From Limnoperna fortunei (taxonomy: Eukaryota; Mollusca; Bivalvia; Mytilida; Modiolidae): a stretch of DNA of 64,000 bases. The position numbers and the translations under genes are program-made. How positions within the stretch are numbered: the stretch's first letter is position 1; each line of letters starts with the position of its first letter. This document shows, in pieces, positions 13,176 through 22,694 of the stretch. Where the stretch lies: positions 17,200,273 through 17,264,272 of the forward strand of contig OX104112.1 of NCBI GenBank assembly GCA_944474755.1. The letters run 5' to 3'. The notes below the pieces were generated by a model, which saw nothing but the letters and a program-made list of their open reading frames with translations, ran no database searches and was not told the origin of the DNA.

Positions 13176-13957
13176 AAAAAAATAATATTTTGTCCCCAAA
13201 TTCGCGTGATTTTTGTATTGTTCAGCATAGTATGTAAGCCTAAAACCGGACCGGACTTGCATTTCCGAATCTGCATATACATCCATTTATGCTGGTAATT
13301 GTGTAAAAAAATCAATATAGGGATAAATTAAGTAAATATTTTAATATTTAACAATTTAAACGTTTAACAGTGATGAAACAGCTAAATTTTGATAATGAAA
13401 TACATCTATCAGGCATTGATATAATTTCTATTCCAGATTGATTATTTAAGTCTTGAAAGATCGTGTCTTTCAAAGCGTAGCTTTTTTAATCATATTTAAA
13501 GAGGCAAAGCTGTGAAAAATTAAGTTGCAGACTTAATCGTCCGGAAATGGAATATTTAAAGAACGCAATTAGTTCACAGATTGAAATAAATAAAATTACC
13601 ACAATAATATTTAGAGAATGTGGAAGATACGTATAATATGCCCGGAATCACCGGACTGACAAACATCAGAGAAAGTTAGAAGTAATGTAAAGAATTTTCG
13701 CTTTGTTTAACTGGTTTCAATACACACGCGTAAAAACAAAATAAAAAGACTGTTCCAGACATTGTTATTCATGAAAAAATCTTCAGAGATAACACCTTAA
13801 TATGTCTAAATAGATGTTAAAGTTACACCTTTTTAATTTTTTTTACATAATAATTATAGATGGTATAAAAACTGGTGTAATCTATCATCAAATATACCAC
13901 GTCAGCAATTTGACGCATAAATAGGTCTTATTTTCGTAAGAAAACGTTTGTGCATGT

Positions 13958-14027
13958 ATGGCGTAATAGGTTAGCTCGCAGATTATACGCATTATAGATC
14001 GCGAAACGCTGGTTCGAGTCCCGACGT
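13958..14027 (+). tRNA. tRNA-like sequence (degenerate)
   Basis: A B box GGTTCGAGTCC sits at 14011-14021 with an A-box-like GGTTAGCTCGCAGA about 40 bp upstream and T-rich sequence (GTTTTTCTTTTTT) following, as after Pol III genes. I could not fold a convincing 7-bp acceptor stem. It is therefore probably a tRNA pseudogene or a SINE head rather than a functional tRNA. Confidence 0.3.
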
Positions 14028-14589
14028 TTTTCTTTTTTGTTATTTTTTAAAGTCTACATTTCATTTGTCCCATGTTTAAGAAAGTTTGTATGATAAATGA
14101 TAGTGAAGTGTCCAAAAATAGAATATTTTAAAGAACACAATTCGTACGTAAAGGTTGAAAAAATTATGTGTCTAAACTAATACCGAAAGTGACGAAACGT
14201 ATGACATGCGCGAAACACACGTTCCGACGAAGTAAACGTAAAGAATTTAAAAGAATTTAATTTTGTTTCGTTTGTATTCACTCGAACAACAAACTGATAA
14301 GACTGTTCTAGAAGTCATTTTTATTGAAGTAAAACATCTTCAGCGATCACACATCTCGATATGTCTCAATAAATGTTAATTTACACCATTATTTTTTATA
14401 CGCAATAATTAAAGATGTTATAAAACCTACTAATCTATTAACAAACATATAAGGTCTGCAAAATGACAGTGCTGTAGGCAGCAGAGGATTCTCGGACTAG
14501 GAGTACACGTGCAATCAATGCACCCCTTTTGTTTACGGCCTTGTATGACGCATAAATAAGTTGCTTTTGAATGAAAATGTCTGTGTGTA

Positions 14590-14662
14590 TGTGGTGTTTT
14601 TGCTTAACCCGTAGCTTGTGAATATTATACACCGCGAATCGATGGTTCGAATCCCGATGGTC
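14590..14662 (+). tRNA. tRNA-like sequence, second copy (degenerate)
   Basis: This is the counterpart of the tRNA-like end of the first repeat copy. The B box GGTTCGAATCCCGATGG starts at 14644 and the A-box region reads GCTTAACCCGTAGCTTGTGA. Stem pairing is poor, so no amino-acid identity is assigned. Confidence 0.25.
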
Positions 14663-14773
14663 TATGTTTATTTTCTATTTTGCTTGCTTTTATTAACAGG
14701 AAACGTTTTAAACATATATTGGTGTAACAACATCGAATGTCAGCGCAAGCATATTCTTTAACCTTGTAAAAGT

Positions 14774-14904
14774 CATCGTCGGAAACCCACGTCCGGTCGC
14801 GTTCTCGCTTTGCTACCACTTGGCGGTGGTGGTAGCAAAGCGAGAACGCGACAGGCAAGTGGTAGCACAGCGAGAACGCGACCGGACGTGGGTTTCCGAC
14901 GATG
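14774..14904. repeat. Foldback with 49-bp arms and a third internal copy
   Basis: The left arm (14774-14822) and right arm (14856-14904) are inverted copies with one visible mismatch, including CGTCGGAAACCCACGTCCGG and its complement. The short centre repeats the GTGGTAGCAAAGCGAGAACG segment a third time (14829-14848). The block is GC-rich against AT-rich flanks and is non-coding. Confidence 0.75.
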
Positions 14905-14919
14905 TGTAAAAGTAGATAA

Positions 14920-15325
14920 GGGACCGGTCAATATTAATTGGGGGGTTGGGACCGGTGCATTTCAAATTACCAGGTGTAAAAAGGGCTATGTCCTATCTCC
15001 CTAAAATACAAAAAAGTTGCCGTCCTACATCAGAAGTGTTATAAAAATGTGTGTCCTGTCTAGTGAATAATTTTATGGTTACAATTCAGTATTTATGTTT
15101 GTTAAAAAAGTTGTGCGATTACAGTATGTTGGTTTTGAATTAAAACGTCAGAAAAAAGTAGTTTTTTCATTGATGATATTGTTATGAAAAAAACTAGCTG
15201 TCCTATCAGTATCAGTGCTGAAAATAACAAAATTTGGAGTCCCATATATATGGCAGCATAAAAAAGTATGTTCCCTATTGCATTTTGCACCGGTCCCACC
15301 ACCCCAAAGCATATTGACCGGTCCC
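14920..15325. mobile_element. MITE with GGGACCGGTC ends and TAA target duplication (PIF/Harbinger-like)
   Basis: The left end starts GGGACCGGTCAATATT and then GGTTGGGACCGGTGCA. The right end has TGCACCGGTCCCACCACCCC and finishes AATATTGACC-type sequence ending in GACCGGTCCC (AATATT reads as CATATT there). TAA flanks both sides (14917-14919 and 15326-15328). A 3-bp TWA duplication with GGG-starting ends fits PIF/Harbinger MITEs. At 406 bp without a credible gene it is non-autonomous. Short frames inside it are not credited. Confidence 0.75.
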
Positions 15326-15619
15326 TAAATAAATATCATAACATGTGATAAAATAATAATTTATATGATAACGAGGGATATTTGTGTCATAAATGAAAAA
15401 AAATTATTTTTTATTTTCTACTTTATACTGTAAAATTATTTGCCCGTTAAGTCATGTAAGTTAAACGTTAGCATTTTTTTTTACTCGTGCTTGTTTTTTT
15501 TTTTTGGCAGTTAACATCAAGGAAACCACGTGAGATAATCTTTTATGGATAGCATAAACTATCGTAATACATATGTGAATATTTAATACTTTTTAATTAA
15601 ACACAACAACAACGATTTG

Positions 15620-15925
15620 CTACGCCTGCTTAACGTTCTGTAAAGATATAAGAAGTGAAGACCAAGTGGGTAATTTCTTGAAATCTTTGCTTTTTAGCTG
15701 CGTTACAATTATTTGTTCACTAACGTGTCGCATTAGACGTAGAACTGGTACATCCAAAGACGAACATGTTGCGTCTTTAAACGCCAAAATAGGGTCAACA
15801 TCAGGACAGTAGTTCACAATACGAGCAAAGCGTGTCTTAGGTATACCGAGCGTCTGCATAAACTTTGCCTCGCGGTCCTTGACTGAATCGTTTAACTCTG
15901 TGGGAAATTTATCTGCATATGTCAA
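15620..15925 (-). CDS. Hypothetical 101-residue reading frame, unrecognised
   Basis: A minus-strand frame of 101 codons starts MTYADKFPTELNDSVKDREA and ends QNVKQA. Its composition (mixed charged and hydrophobic residues, three cysteines, no low complexity) looks more protein-like than other short frames here. No family was recognised; a weak likeness to the spacer before the integrase of BEL/Pao-type elements is only an impression. There is no signal peptide or membrane segment. It could be an exon or a retroelement fragment. Confidence 0.25.
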   Translation of the reverse strand: MTYADKFPTELNDSVKDREAKFMQTLGIPKTRFARIVNYCPDVDPILAFKDATCSSLDVPVLRLMRHVSEQIIVTQLKSKDFKKLPTWSSLLISLQNVKQA

Positions 15926-15975
15926 TACACGTAAACAGTGATGTCTGTCAAAAGATAAATGATTGGTTTATAACG

Positions 15976-16110
15976 ATCACGTGTATCATGGCATCTCGCA
16001 GTATTTTATATCCAAAAGATGTCGAATATGTAATATATCTATCATCCGTGAACTTCTGCAAAAATTCCAATTGACCATTCCGATCACGTGTTTCATAGCA
16101 TCTGGTAGTT
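15976..16110. repeat. Pair of diverged direct repeats, about 105 bp apart
   Basis: CGATCACGTGTATCATGGCATCTCGCAG-type sequence at about 15976 recurs as CGATCACGTGTTTCATAGCA followed by TCTGGTAGT at about 16081. This suggests an old short tandem duplication. Confidence 0.45.
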
Positions 16111-16649
16111 AAATATATATATATTGGCTAGTTTGGTTATGTAACTTTCATCAGCACAATAGGATTCACAAAGCTGCACAATCCTTCACCTGGTGTCGGA
16201 TATGGGAGGCTCTGTGGTTACAGGTAGTCAGGTTATAATACGGAATGCCTAAAGTCTGACATTGGTGTATAGAGTGTTTGGAGAGTGACACGCTTCTTGC
16301 ACAATGAAGACCCAATTATTGGTTTATTCCATACTTTTCCAGTTGCAGTCCAAATTGTGTTTCCGATGTACAATCGTTTTTTTCGATTGATTTGCTGTTT
16401 GTTAACTTGTTTTCTTTCTGAAAGCTAAAATAGTGCTCGCTGGAAGTCAATCAATCAATCACATTCAGAATAAAAACAATTGACGAGACAGCATGGGAGA
16501 GGTTGTGAACTTAGTACATTATCGGATTAATATTCGGTGATGCATAATGATCCATAATCACGGAGATATTACTGAACATGTGTCTAAGCGGGGTTACTGC
16601 GGCTTACTATTCGTCTATACTCAATGTTATCGTGTTTGGAGGCAGTTTA

Positions 16650-16995
16650 TTTGGCTGACAAATAAAAACTGCTTACTACGTTTGGTACAGCTTACGCTCC
16701 TGATGTAGATCCAAAAATGCTTAAATTGAATTCAACAATTATTTTCCACAGTTATTTAGCATTTTGAAATGCGGCTGATTTTTCATTTTGATAGAGCAAT
16801 TTTGTATAGTAAAGTTTGACCTAAATTACAATGAAAGTGTACTTTGCGAAGAGTCGATTGTTGTCTATTCGCAATCCTTCGGGTAATGTCGTCTGCAGTT
16901 AAAGCGGGAAAAGTCTTGCGGTTGTCCGAGAACCATTGAACGTTACGAAAGCAGACGATCTTTCTGAAAACAACGCTAGGTCCCTTTAGAAACCC
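16650..16995 (-). mobile_element. Diverged, partial copy of the MITE that interrupts the recombinase gene
   Basis: Read in reverse, this block aligns over its whole length with the MITE at 19586-20152. Shared landmarks include AAAACTGCT, CAACAATTATTTTCCACAG, GAAATGCGGCTGA, CGAAATCC/GCAATCC..TTCGGGTAATGTCGTCTGC, CGGGAAAAGTCT, TACGAAAGCAGACGA, CCCTTTAGAAAC and ATGGCTGACTTCC. Its far terminus is lost. It is clearly older than the second copy. Confidence 0.65.
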
Positions 16996-17789
16996 AAATG
17001 GCTGACTTCCTTACTAAAATTCACGTAATATGTGTCAAGTATAATTTTGGACGTGTCAACAACAAAGCCATAATAAAAAATATGTTATCGTGAAAATTTT
17101 TAAATTTGATTTTACAAGCAAAAACATTGAGCGTATGGGGTGTAACTTTTATTATAGAACTGTCCACTTTCAATCACGAGTAAAAAACACACATATTAAA
17201 CTTATCAAAACATACTTAGTGTTCTAGACATTAATAAATGAAAACTTAGATCACGTGGCCATATTAAAGATAAAGCAGTCATTTTTCGACGTTTCATACA
17301 TCATTTGCCGTAAATTTTATTTAGAGGCGGCACATATATACATGTACACAATAAGAAACAAAAGCACTGATGTGCTTTTGACCGACACAATATCGTATCA
17401 GTAGTTTTTTCGCGGTGATTTAATTTTCGCTATATTCTCGATACATGTAACAGTTGGAACGCGAAAATAAAATCGCGCGAAATATTAGGAAAAACGATAT
17501 AGTTATTTGTTCTAATTACGGACCGCGAAAATTACATTACGCCAAATAAAATTTACACAGTTTTTGGACAAACAAATTGTCCCCACGCGAAAAAAACCAC
17601 TTATATACGGAAATATTAGGCAGCTCTTTATTTAGTTCAGAATATTCATTATCGAATCCGGTCATGTCTTAAAAGGTTGCCATCAAATACGTGTCAGCTT
17701 GGCTATAATACGTTTCTTTCTTGTAACTGTAAATTCGTTAATAATACAAAGCTAGAACTCACATGTGCATAAGAGGAACAAACTCTATG

Positions 17790-18064
17790 TGGGGCCTCGG
17801 TGGCCGAGTGGTTAAGGTAATTCGTTTATTATTAATCACTTGGTCTGTCATCACTGAGATCGCGGGTTCGAGTTTCACTTCGGGCAGGGTGAACTCGCCC
17901 CAAATCCTAATTGACAATGATTTTCAAGTTTTCCTACAGAAGGTCCGGGTTTTTTTCCGCGTACTCCGGCTTCCTACCACAGTAAAACTTTGACGCCATT
18001 ATATAGCTAAAAATCTAAAAACATTGCTGAAATTGGCATTAAACAACATTCAAACAAACAAAAC
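17790..18064 (+). mobile_element. tRNA-derived SINE, full-length-looking
   Basis: The head GGCCTCGGTGGCCGAGTGG (A box) and GGTTCGAGTTT (B box, 17865-17875) resemble a Ser/Leu-type tRNA. The body holds a GGGCAGGGTGAACTCGCC block, TTTTCCTACAGAAGGTCCGG and TACTCCGGCTTCCT, and the tail is TTAAACAACATTCAAACAAAC. It shares this order with the copies at 8412 and 25677. No clear target-site duplication was found. Confidence 0.8.
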
Positions 18065-18184
18065 ACTACTATAATGTGCTACTTTTCAATGATCACAGTT
18101 GAATAAGAAAACCAGACACTTTAATGGTCTATATTTCAATGATCACTGGTTTGTGCGATTTTTGTCCTTTACAGCAATAGTTTG

Positions 18185-18415
18185 TTATGGAAGCCCAGAC
18201 GTTCCATGGAAAAATAATTTATAACTTGTGCGCACGAGTTACAAAATTGAGCGCACGAGTTTCAAACTTGAGCACACGAGTTGCAAACTTGAGCGCACGA
18301 CTTGCAAACTTGAGCGCACGAGTTTCAAATCTTGAGCGCACAGTTTCCAATCTTGAGCGGACGAGTCACTAATTATAGCGCATGAGTTTTAAATCTTGTG
18401 CGCACTAGTTTATAA
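18185..18415. repeat. Left inverted array of 21-22 bp repeats
   Basis: After TATGGAAGCCC and AAATAATTTATAACTTGTGC come about nine tandem units of the type GCGCACGAGTTTCAAACTTGA (21-22 bp). The array at 26873-27077 is the inverted counterpart, including the outer TATGGAAGCCC. The heptad-like peptide readable through it is a by-product of a 21-bp period. Confidence 0.85.
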
Positions 18416-18422
18416 TCACAAT

Positions 18423-18800
18423 TTTTTACCTTTTAAGGAGCATACCCAATGTAGTCATTCGTATAGCTACTTGAGCTGAAAATTGAGCTGAGCAACAGCT
18501 TTTCTATATCTGCAATAGTTTTCATTTAATAGGGCAAAACATTAAAAACCGTGCTTTTCAACCTTTAAAGGGCCATGAACCCTATAAGGTAGTCATCTTA
18601 CAACTTCGACCCAATAGAGACTTTTGAAGAGCTTAATGAGCTGAAGGTTTAAGACAGCAACAGCTTTTCCCATCTTTAATAGTTTTTATTATATGGGACA
18701 AAAATATGAAAAACTAAAATTTTTACCTTAAAAGGGCCATAACTACTAAAAGTGCTCATCTGGCAACTTCGCCCCAATGAAGAACTTTTGATTTTGGAGA
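18423..18800. repeat. Degenerate tandem repeat, about 130-160 bp units
   Basis: Two and a half diverged units each carry TTTTACCTTWWAAGG-type sequence, GTAGTCAT or GTGCTCAT, RCAACAGCTTTTC, an ATAGTTTT..TTATATGGG block and AAAAACT. Phrases such as AAGGGCCATAACTACTAAAA and, further on, CCAAGTTTCAGTCAAATAGG are of a type I associate with dispersed molluscan repeats. It is non-coding. Confidence 0.55.
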
Positions 18801-19020
18801 ACCAAGGATACATCAGATTTTCCCTATCGGGTTATAGTTTCTAAGTTATAAGCCATTTTATGTGACTTTACCCTATGTTCTATTTTGAGTAACAGCGGCC
18901 ATGTTTTCATTCGATCTATTCAAAATGAAGAGAGTTTGTTGCCCAAATGTCATATATCATTCCTGCCAAGTTTCAGTCAAATAGGTTCAGTGGTTTCAGA
19001 GTAGAATATTTTTGAAAATA

Positions 19021-19072
19021 TTATTAATTGATAATTTTGCTGTATTTTAATTTGTCCAAAGTCTACCACGTG
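19021..19072. repeat. Left inner inverted repeat flanking the recombinase gene
   Basis: The segment TTATTAATTGATAATTTTGC followed by TGTATTTTAATTTGTCC and GTCTACCACGTG is repeated inverted at 24259-24310 with few differences. The pair encloses the whole recombinase pseudogene, so it may mark element ends. Confidence 0.75.
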
Positions 19073-19585
19073 ATATTTTGTATTTTGTCGGATGTGACTG
19101 AATTTATGCGGCTTGACTTTTGCGGATTGCACGTTACTATAAATAGAACACAAAATTCCAAAAAACTATGTGACGTATCGCAATCAGCCAATCCTATTTG
19201 ACATCCGGTTGTCAATCGTCTGCAACACCAAAACAAACAATGGAGGGTGTTCAGGACTACAAAAGGTTTGCATCCCTAAATAAAGACGAGATGGACCTAT
19301 TATTTGAAAATGTTGATTCCAAGAACACAAAAAGGCAAACGCATACAGCGGTAAAATTGTTCAGGGAGTACCTTACTGAAAAGAGCCTTCCGCTCGATTT
19401 TGAAACACTTGGTGACGATCAACTGGATGAAATTTTATCAAACTTTTATCTTGAGATTAGGAACAAAAATGGACAATTATATAAAAAATCTACTATGAAT
19501 TCGTATCGTCAAGGACTTCAACGCCATCTTAGTCAAACTAGAAACATAGACATTCTTAAAGGTGAACCCTTTAAAAAGTCCATTA

Positions 19586-20152
19586 TACTAAACTTTACCG
19601 TATCATTCCGATGGGATTTTGCCTGTCAAAATTAAAAACTGCTACCGTGTTTGATCGAGTTTATGGTCCTTTTGTAAATCTTTTTTTACACTATTTGAAA
19701 TCAAAAATTATTTTCCAAAGCTAAACGGCGTTGTGAAATACGGCTGAATTTTCATTTTGGTAGATCGAATTTCCATAGGAAGTCAGCCATTTTTGTTTCT
19801 AAAGGGGTCTAATGTTGTTTACAAACGTTCGTCTGCTTTCGTAACGTACAATGGTATTCGGACAAACCGCGAGACTTTTCCCGCCTCAAATGCAGACGAC
19901 ATTACCCGAAGGATTTCGAATTGACAACAATGGAATTTTCCTAACGTACACTTCCGTTCAAAACAAGGTCAAAATTTAGTATGGAAAATCGATGTCTCAA
20001 AACGAAATTTCAGCCGCATTTCACAACGCCGTTTAGCTGTGGAAAATAATTGTTGATTTCAAAAAGTGTAATAAAAGATTTACAAAAGGACCATAAACTC
20101 GACCAAACACGGTAGCAGTTTTCTATTTTGACAGACACGGTAAAGTTTAGTA
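19586..20152. mobile_element. 567-bp foldback MITE with TA target duplication, inserted in the recombinase exon
   Basis: The ends are TACTAAACTTTACCGT and ACGGTAAAGTTTAGTA, with TA on each side (19584-19585 and 20153-20154). The inverted homology extends inward about 200 bp (TTTATGGTCCTTTTGTAAAT, CTAAACGGCGTTGTGAAATA and their complements), leaving a unique centre with CGTCTGCTTTCGTAACGTAC. Removing the element and one TA joins codons ATT-AAG-GCC in frame, which fixes the boundaries. A TA duplication fits the Tc1/mariner group, though the long arms are foldback-like. A diverged second copy lies at 16650-16995 in the opposite orientation. Confidence 0.9.
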
Positions 20153-20308
20153 TAAGGCCTTCAAGTGTATCGGAAAAGAGCTGAATCGTGTGGGGCTAGC
20201 AGTAATAGACCATTATCTTCCTATAAATGATGTTGATCTTCAAAACATGTATGGATAGTTCTCTAGAAACATCGATGATCCTCAAGTTCTACAGTATAAG
20301 GTATGATT

Positions 20309-22694
20309 CTGCAAGTTAAAGATTATTTTGCTAATGTAAACAATATTGACAATGACGCTTTTGACAATGATACCAAACAGTTTGTTGATAGCGTTTACGA
20401 CAATATCGTCACCTCATGTAACTCTGAAAATGAAGATATTCCTGGAGGTGTGATTAAATATTTGGAAGTACTCAATATAATTAAATGCCTAAAGAGAAAG
20501 AAGGCTGGAGGCCACGATAAAGTACAGAATGAACACTTAATTTATGGCGGCGATGTTACGATTAAAACTTTAGTGTCCTTGTTCAATTTGGTAATTCGTA
20601 AAGGATTTGTTCCATCGGATTGGAAGCTTGGACTACTTGTACGCCTCTTTAAAGGCAACAATAAGCCCAAGACGTCACCTGATAGCTATAGACCGATAAC
20701 TCTGCTGCCGTGTATTTCCAAGGTGTTTGAACAGTTGATCAAGAACAGACTAACATCGTGTATATGTGATGACTCGTTTCCAAATCCTCAACAAAACGGA
20801 TTTCAGAAGAATCTCAGTTGCTTAACTGCGTCTTTTAATCTACATGAAACTATTTTTCATAACCTCGAGCTTAATAGTAAAGTTTTTGTTGCTTTTTTAG
20901 ACAGCCGTAAGGCTTTTGATACTGTATGGCGTAAAGGGTTGATGTTAAAATTGTATAACTTAAGAGTAAAAGGACGTTTATGGTCTATTGTCAATGATTT
21001 GCACTTTAATACAAAGAGCGCTGTAATTGTAAATCAGTGTCAATCGCCCCTGTTTTCTGTGTTAGAGGGTGTGCGACAAGGTAGTGTATTATCTGGTTTT
21101 TTATATTTAGTTTTTATTAATGATATGATATGTAGCATTGAGTCTAAAAGTAAGAACATAGGTATTTTTAACATTGTTAGTTCGTCACCCTCCTTAGCTG
21201 ATGACATAGCATGTATAGCAACTTCCCCAAGTGCTCTTCAAACTTTACTCGATATTTGTTTTTAATACTCTAAAACATGGAGATTCGAGTTTAACGTGAA
21301 CAAATCACAGATAGTACAGTTCTCCCAAAATCCAAGAGAGCGTAATGTTCAATTTGAATGGCATATTGGTAACGGGAAAGTTGCGGTAGTCGATGAGTAT
21401 ACACATCTTGGTATAACACTTGACTCTCGTTTTAAGTCTAAAAGCAGGACTTCCGATGCGTGTAGGAAGGGAAAGTGTACTTTCTTTGCATTAAAAGGAC
21501 TTACTTCAAAGTCAACACATCCGTCTGTATTGGTCAAGATATATAAAACTGTTATCCTACCGAGCGTTCTTTACGGTTGTGAAATGTGGACAGGTATGCA
21601 GAATCAAGATGTTATGGCTCTAAATACTTTTCAGCACTTTATTGTTAAATATATTCTGGACTTGCAAGCTACTACAAGATCAGATATGTGCGAGAGCATT
21701 ATTGGTATCCACCCGATCATTAGTTGTATTCATAAAAGGAAGCTTATTTTTCTACAAAAACTTTGCAGTCTAGCCCTTGCTAAACAAATATTCCTAGTAA
21801 GACTTTTTACTTTCTTATCGGATACTAACAGACGCATGTATGGATTCATTCCGGATGTCATCAATATACTGTGTCTTTATAATTTATGCAAACATCTAGA
21901 AGAATATATTAGTACAGGACAGTTTCCCCCTAAGAGCAAGTGGAAGACAATTGTAAATAATGCTGTCCATGTTAAACAAACAGAAAACTGGTTAACTCGT
22001 ATTGGATCAGATAATGACTTTGTACGTTTTAAATACATTCACGATACAGTAACAATGGCAACCTTTTGGAAACACTCCATAACGAACAGAGAAATAAGAA
22101 CTTCTTACTTCATCACAAAACTGTTAACGAGTATTCCACATGCTACAGCAAATTTATGCAATTTCTGCAATCATATTTTTTACGATGTTTATGTGCACGC
22201 GTGTTGTTCTTGTCCGTGTACAAATGAACTTAGAGATGTATTCTGGACGATGCTAATAGACAACTTTGATCTAGAATTGTATTGTGAGCTGGCAACAATC
22301 GTGGATGAAACTCTGTTCCAAATATTCTTAGGTCGACAACCATTACATGAGTTCATTGGCGCTGATGACTATATCCAGTTCCTGAAGTTGTGCCATTCTC
22401 ACATAATAAGCTGTGTGGCTGAGTATAGCCGATCCACAAGATGCCTTACATAAAAGTGTGATATACAGTGATCTTGAATTAAGCAGATTCAACCTCTCTG
22501 TCTGCTGATTCAGGATTTTTTTTATAACACCCCCCCCCCTTCTTTATTTATTTCTTAGTATTTTTCTTCTTTTTTTTTGTCAGATGTGTATTATGTTCTA
22601 TTATAAATAATTTGTGATGTTATATGTAAAATTGTATTCTTATATATCTCATCTAATGAGGAAATAAAGATATGAATGAATGAATGAATGAATG
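20309..22694 (+). mobile_element. 5'-truncated non-LTR retrotransposon (LINE), ORF2 remnant with one nonsense codon
   Basis: The coding remnant runs from about 20309 to the stop at 22453 in one frame, broken only by TAA at 21263-21265. Reverse-transcriptase landmarks in order: KKAGGHD, YRPITLLPCISKVFEQLI, NGFQKN, a palm motif FLDSRKAFDTVW, GVRQGSVLSG with FINDM, and LADD (21194-21205), where most elements have F/Y-A-D-D. A Cys/His group near the end (NLCNFC, then VHACCSC) resembles the C-terminal zinc knuckle of several LINE clades. No endonuclease domain remains, so the 5' part was lost at integration. The 3' end has C- and T-rich runs, AATAAA (22663-22668) and a (TGAA)n tail, as in L2/CR1-like elements; the clade is not certain. 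It sits at the exon 1/intron boundary of the recombinase gene. Confidence 0.85.

Larger units (their letters stand above)
13548..14690 (+). repeat. Two diverged copies of a ~500-bp repeat, each ending in tRNA-like sequence
   Basis: Copy 1 (about 13548-14044) and copy 2 (about 14111-14690) share, in order, AATATTTAAAGAACRCAATT, a TAAAGAATTT block, GACTGTTCYAGA, an ATCTTCAG block, a TATGTCT..ATARATGTTAA block, ATAATTA, GACGCATAAATA and a tRNA-like end with a B-box-like GGTTCGARTCCCGA. Copy 2 has an extra segment of about 90 bp (about 14459-14550). They are old dispersed or tandem copies of one element. Confidence 0.55.

Noticed and set aside
15102..15302. 66-residue minus-strand frame with membrane-like stretch
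   Set aside because: It lies wholly inside the TAA-flanked MITE; the hydrophobic run reflects AT-rich sequence.
18187..18372. Coiled-coil-like heptad peptide
   Set aside because: The 21-bp period of a DNA repeat creates it; the inverted partner array has no matching protein.
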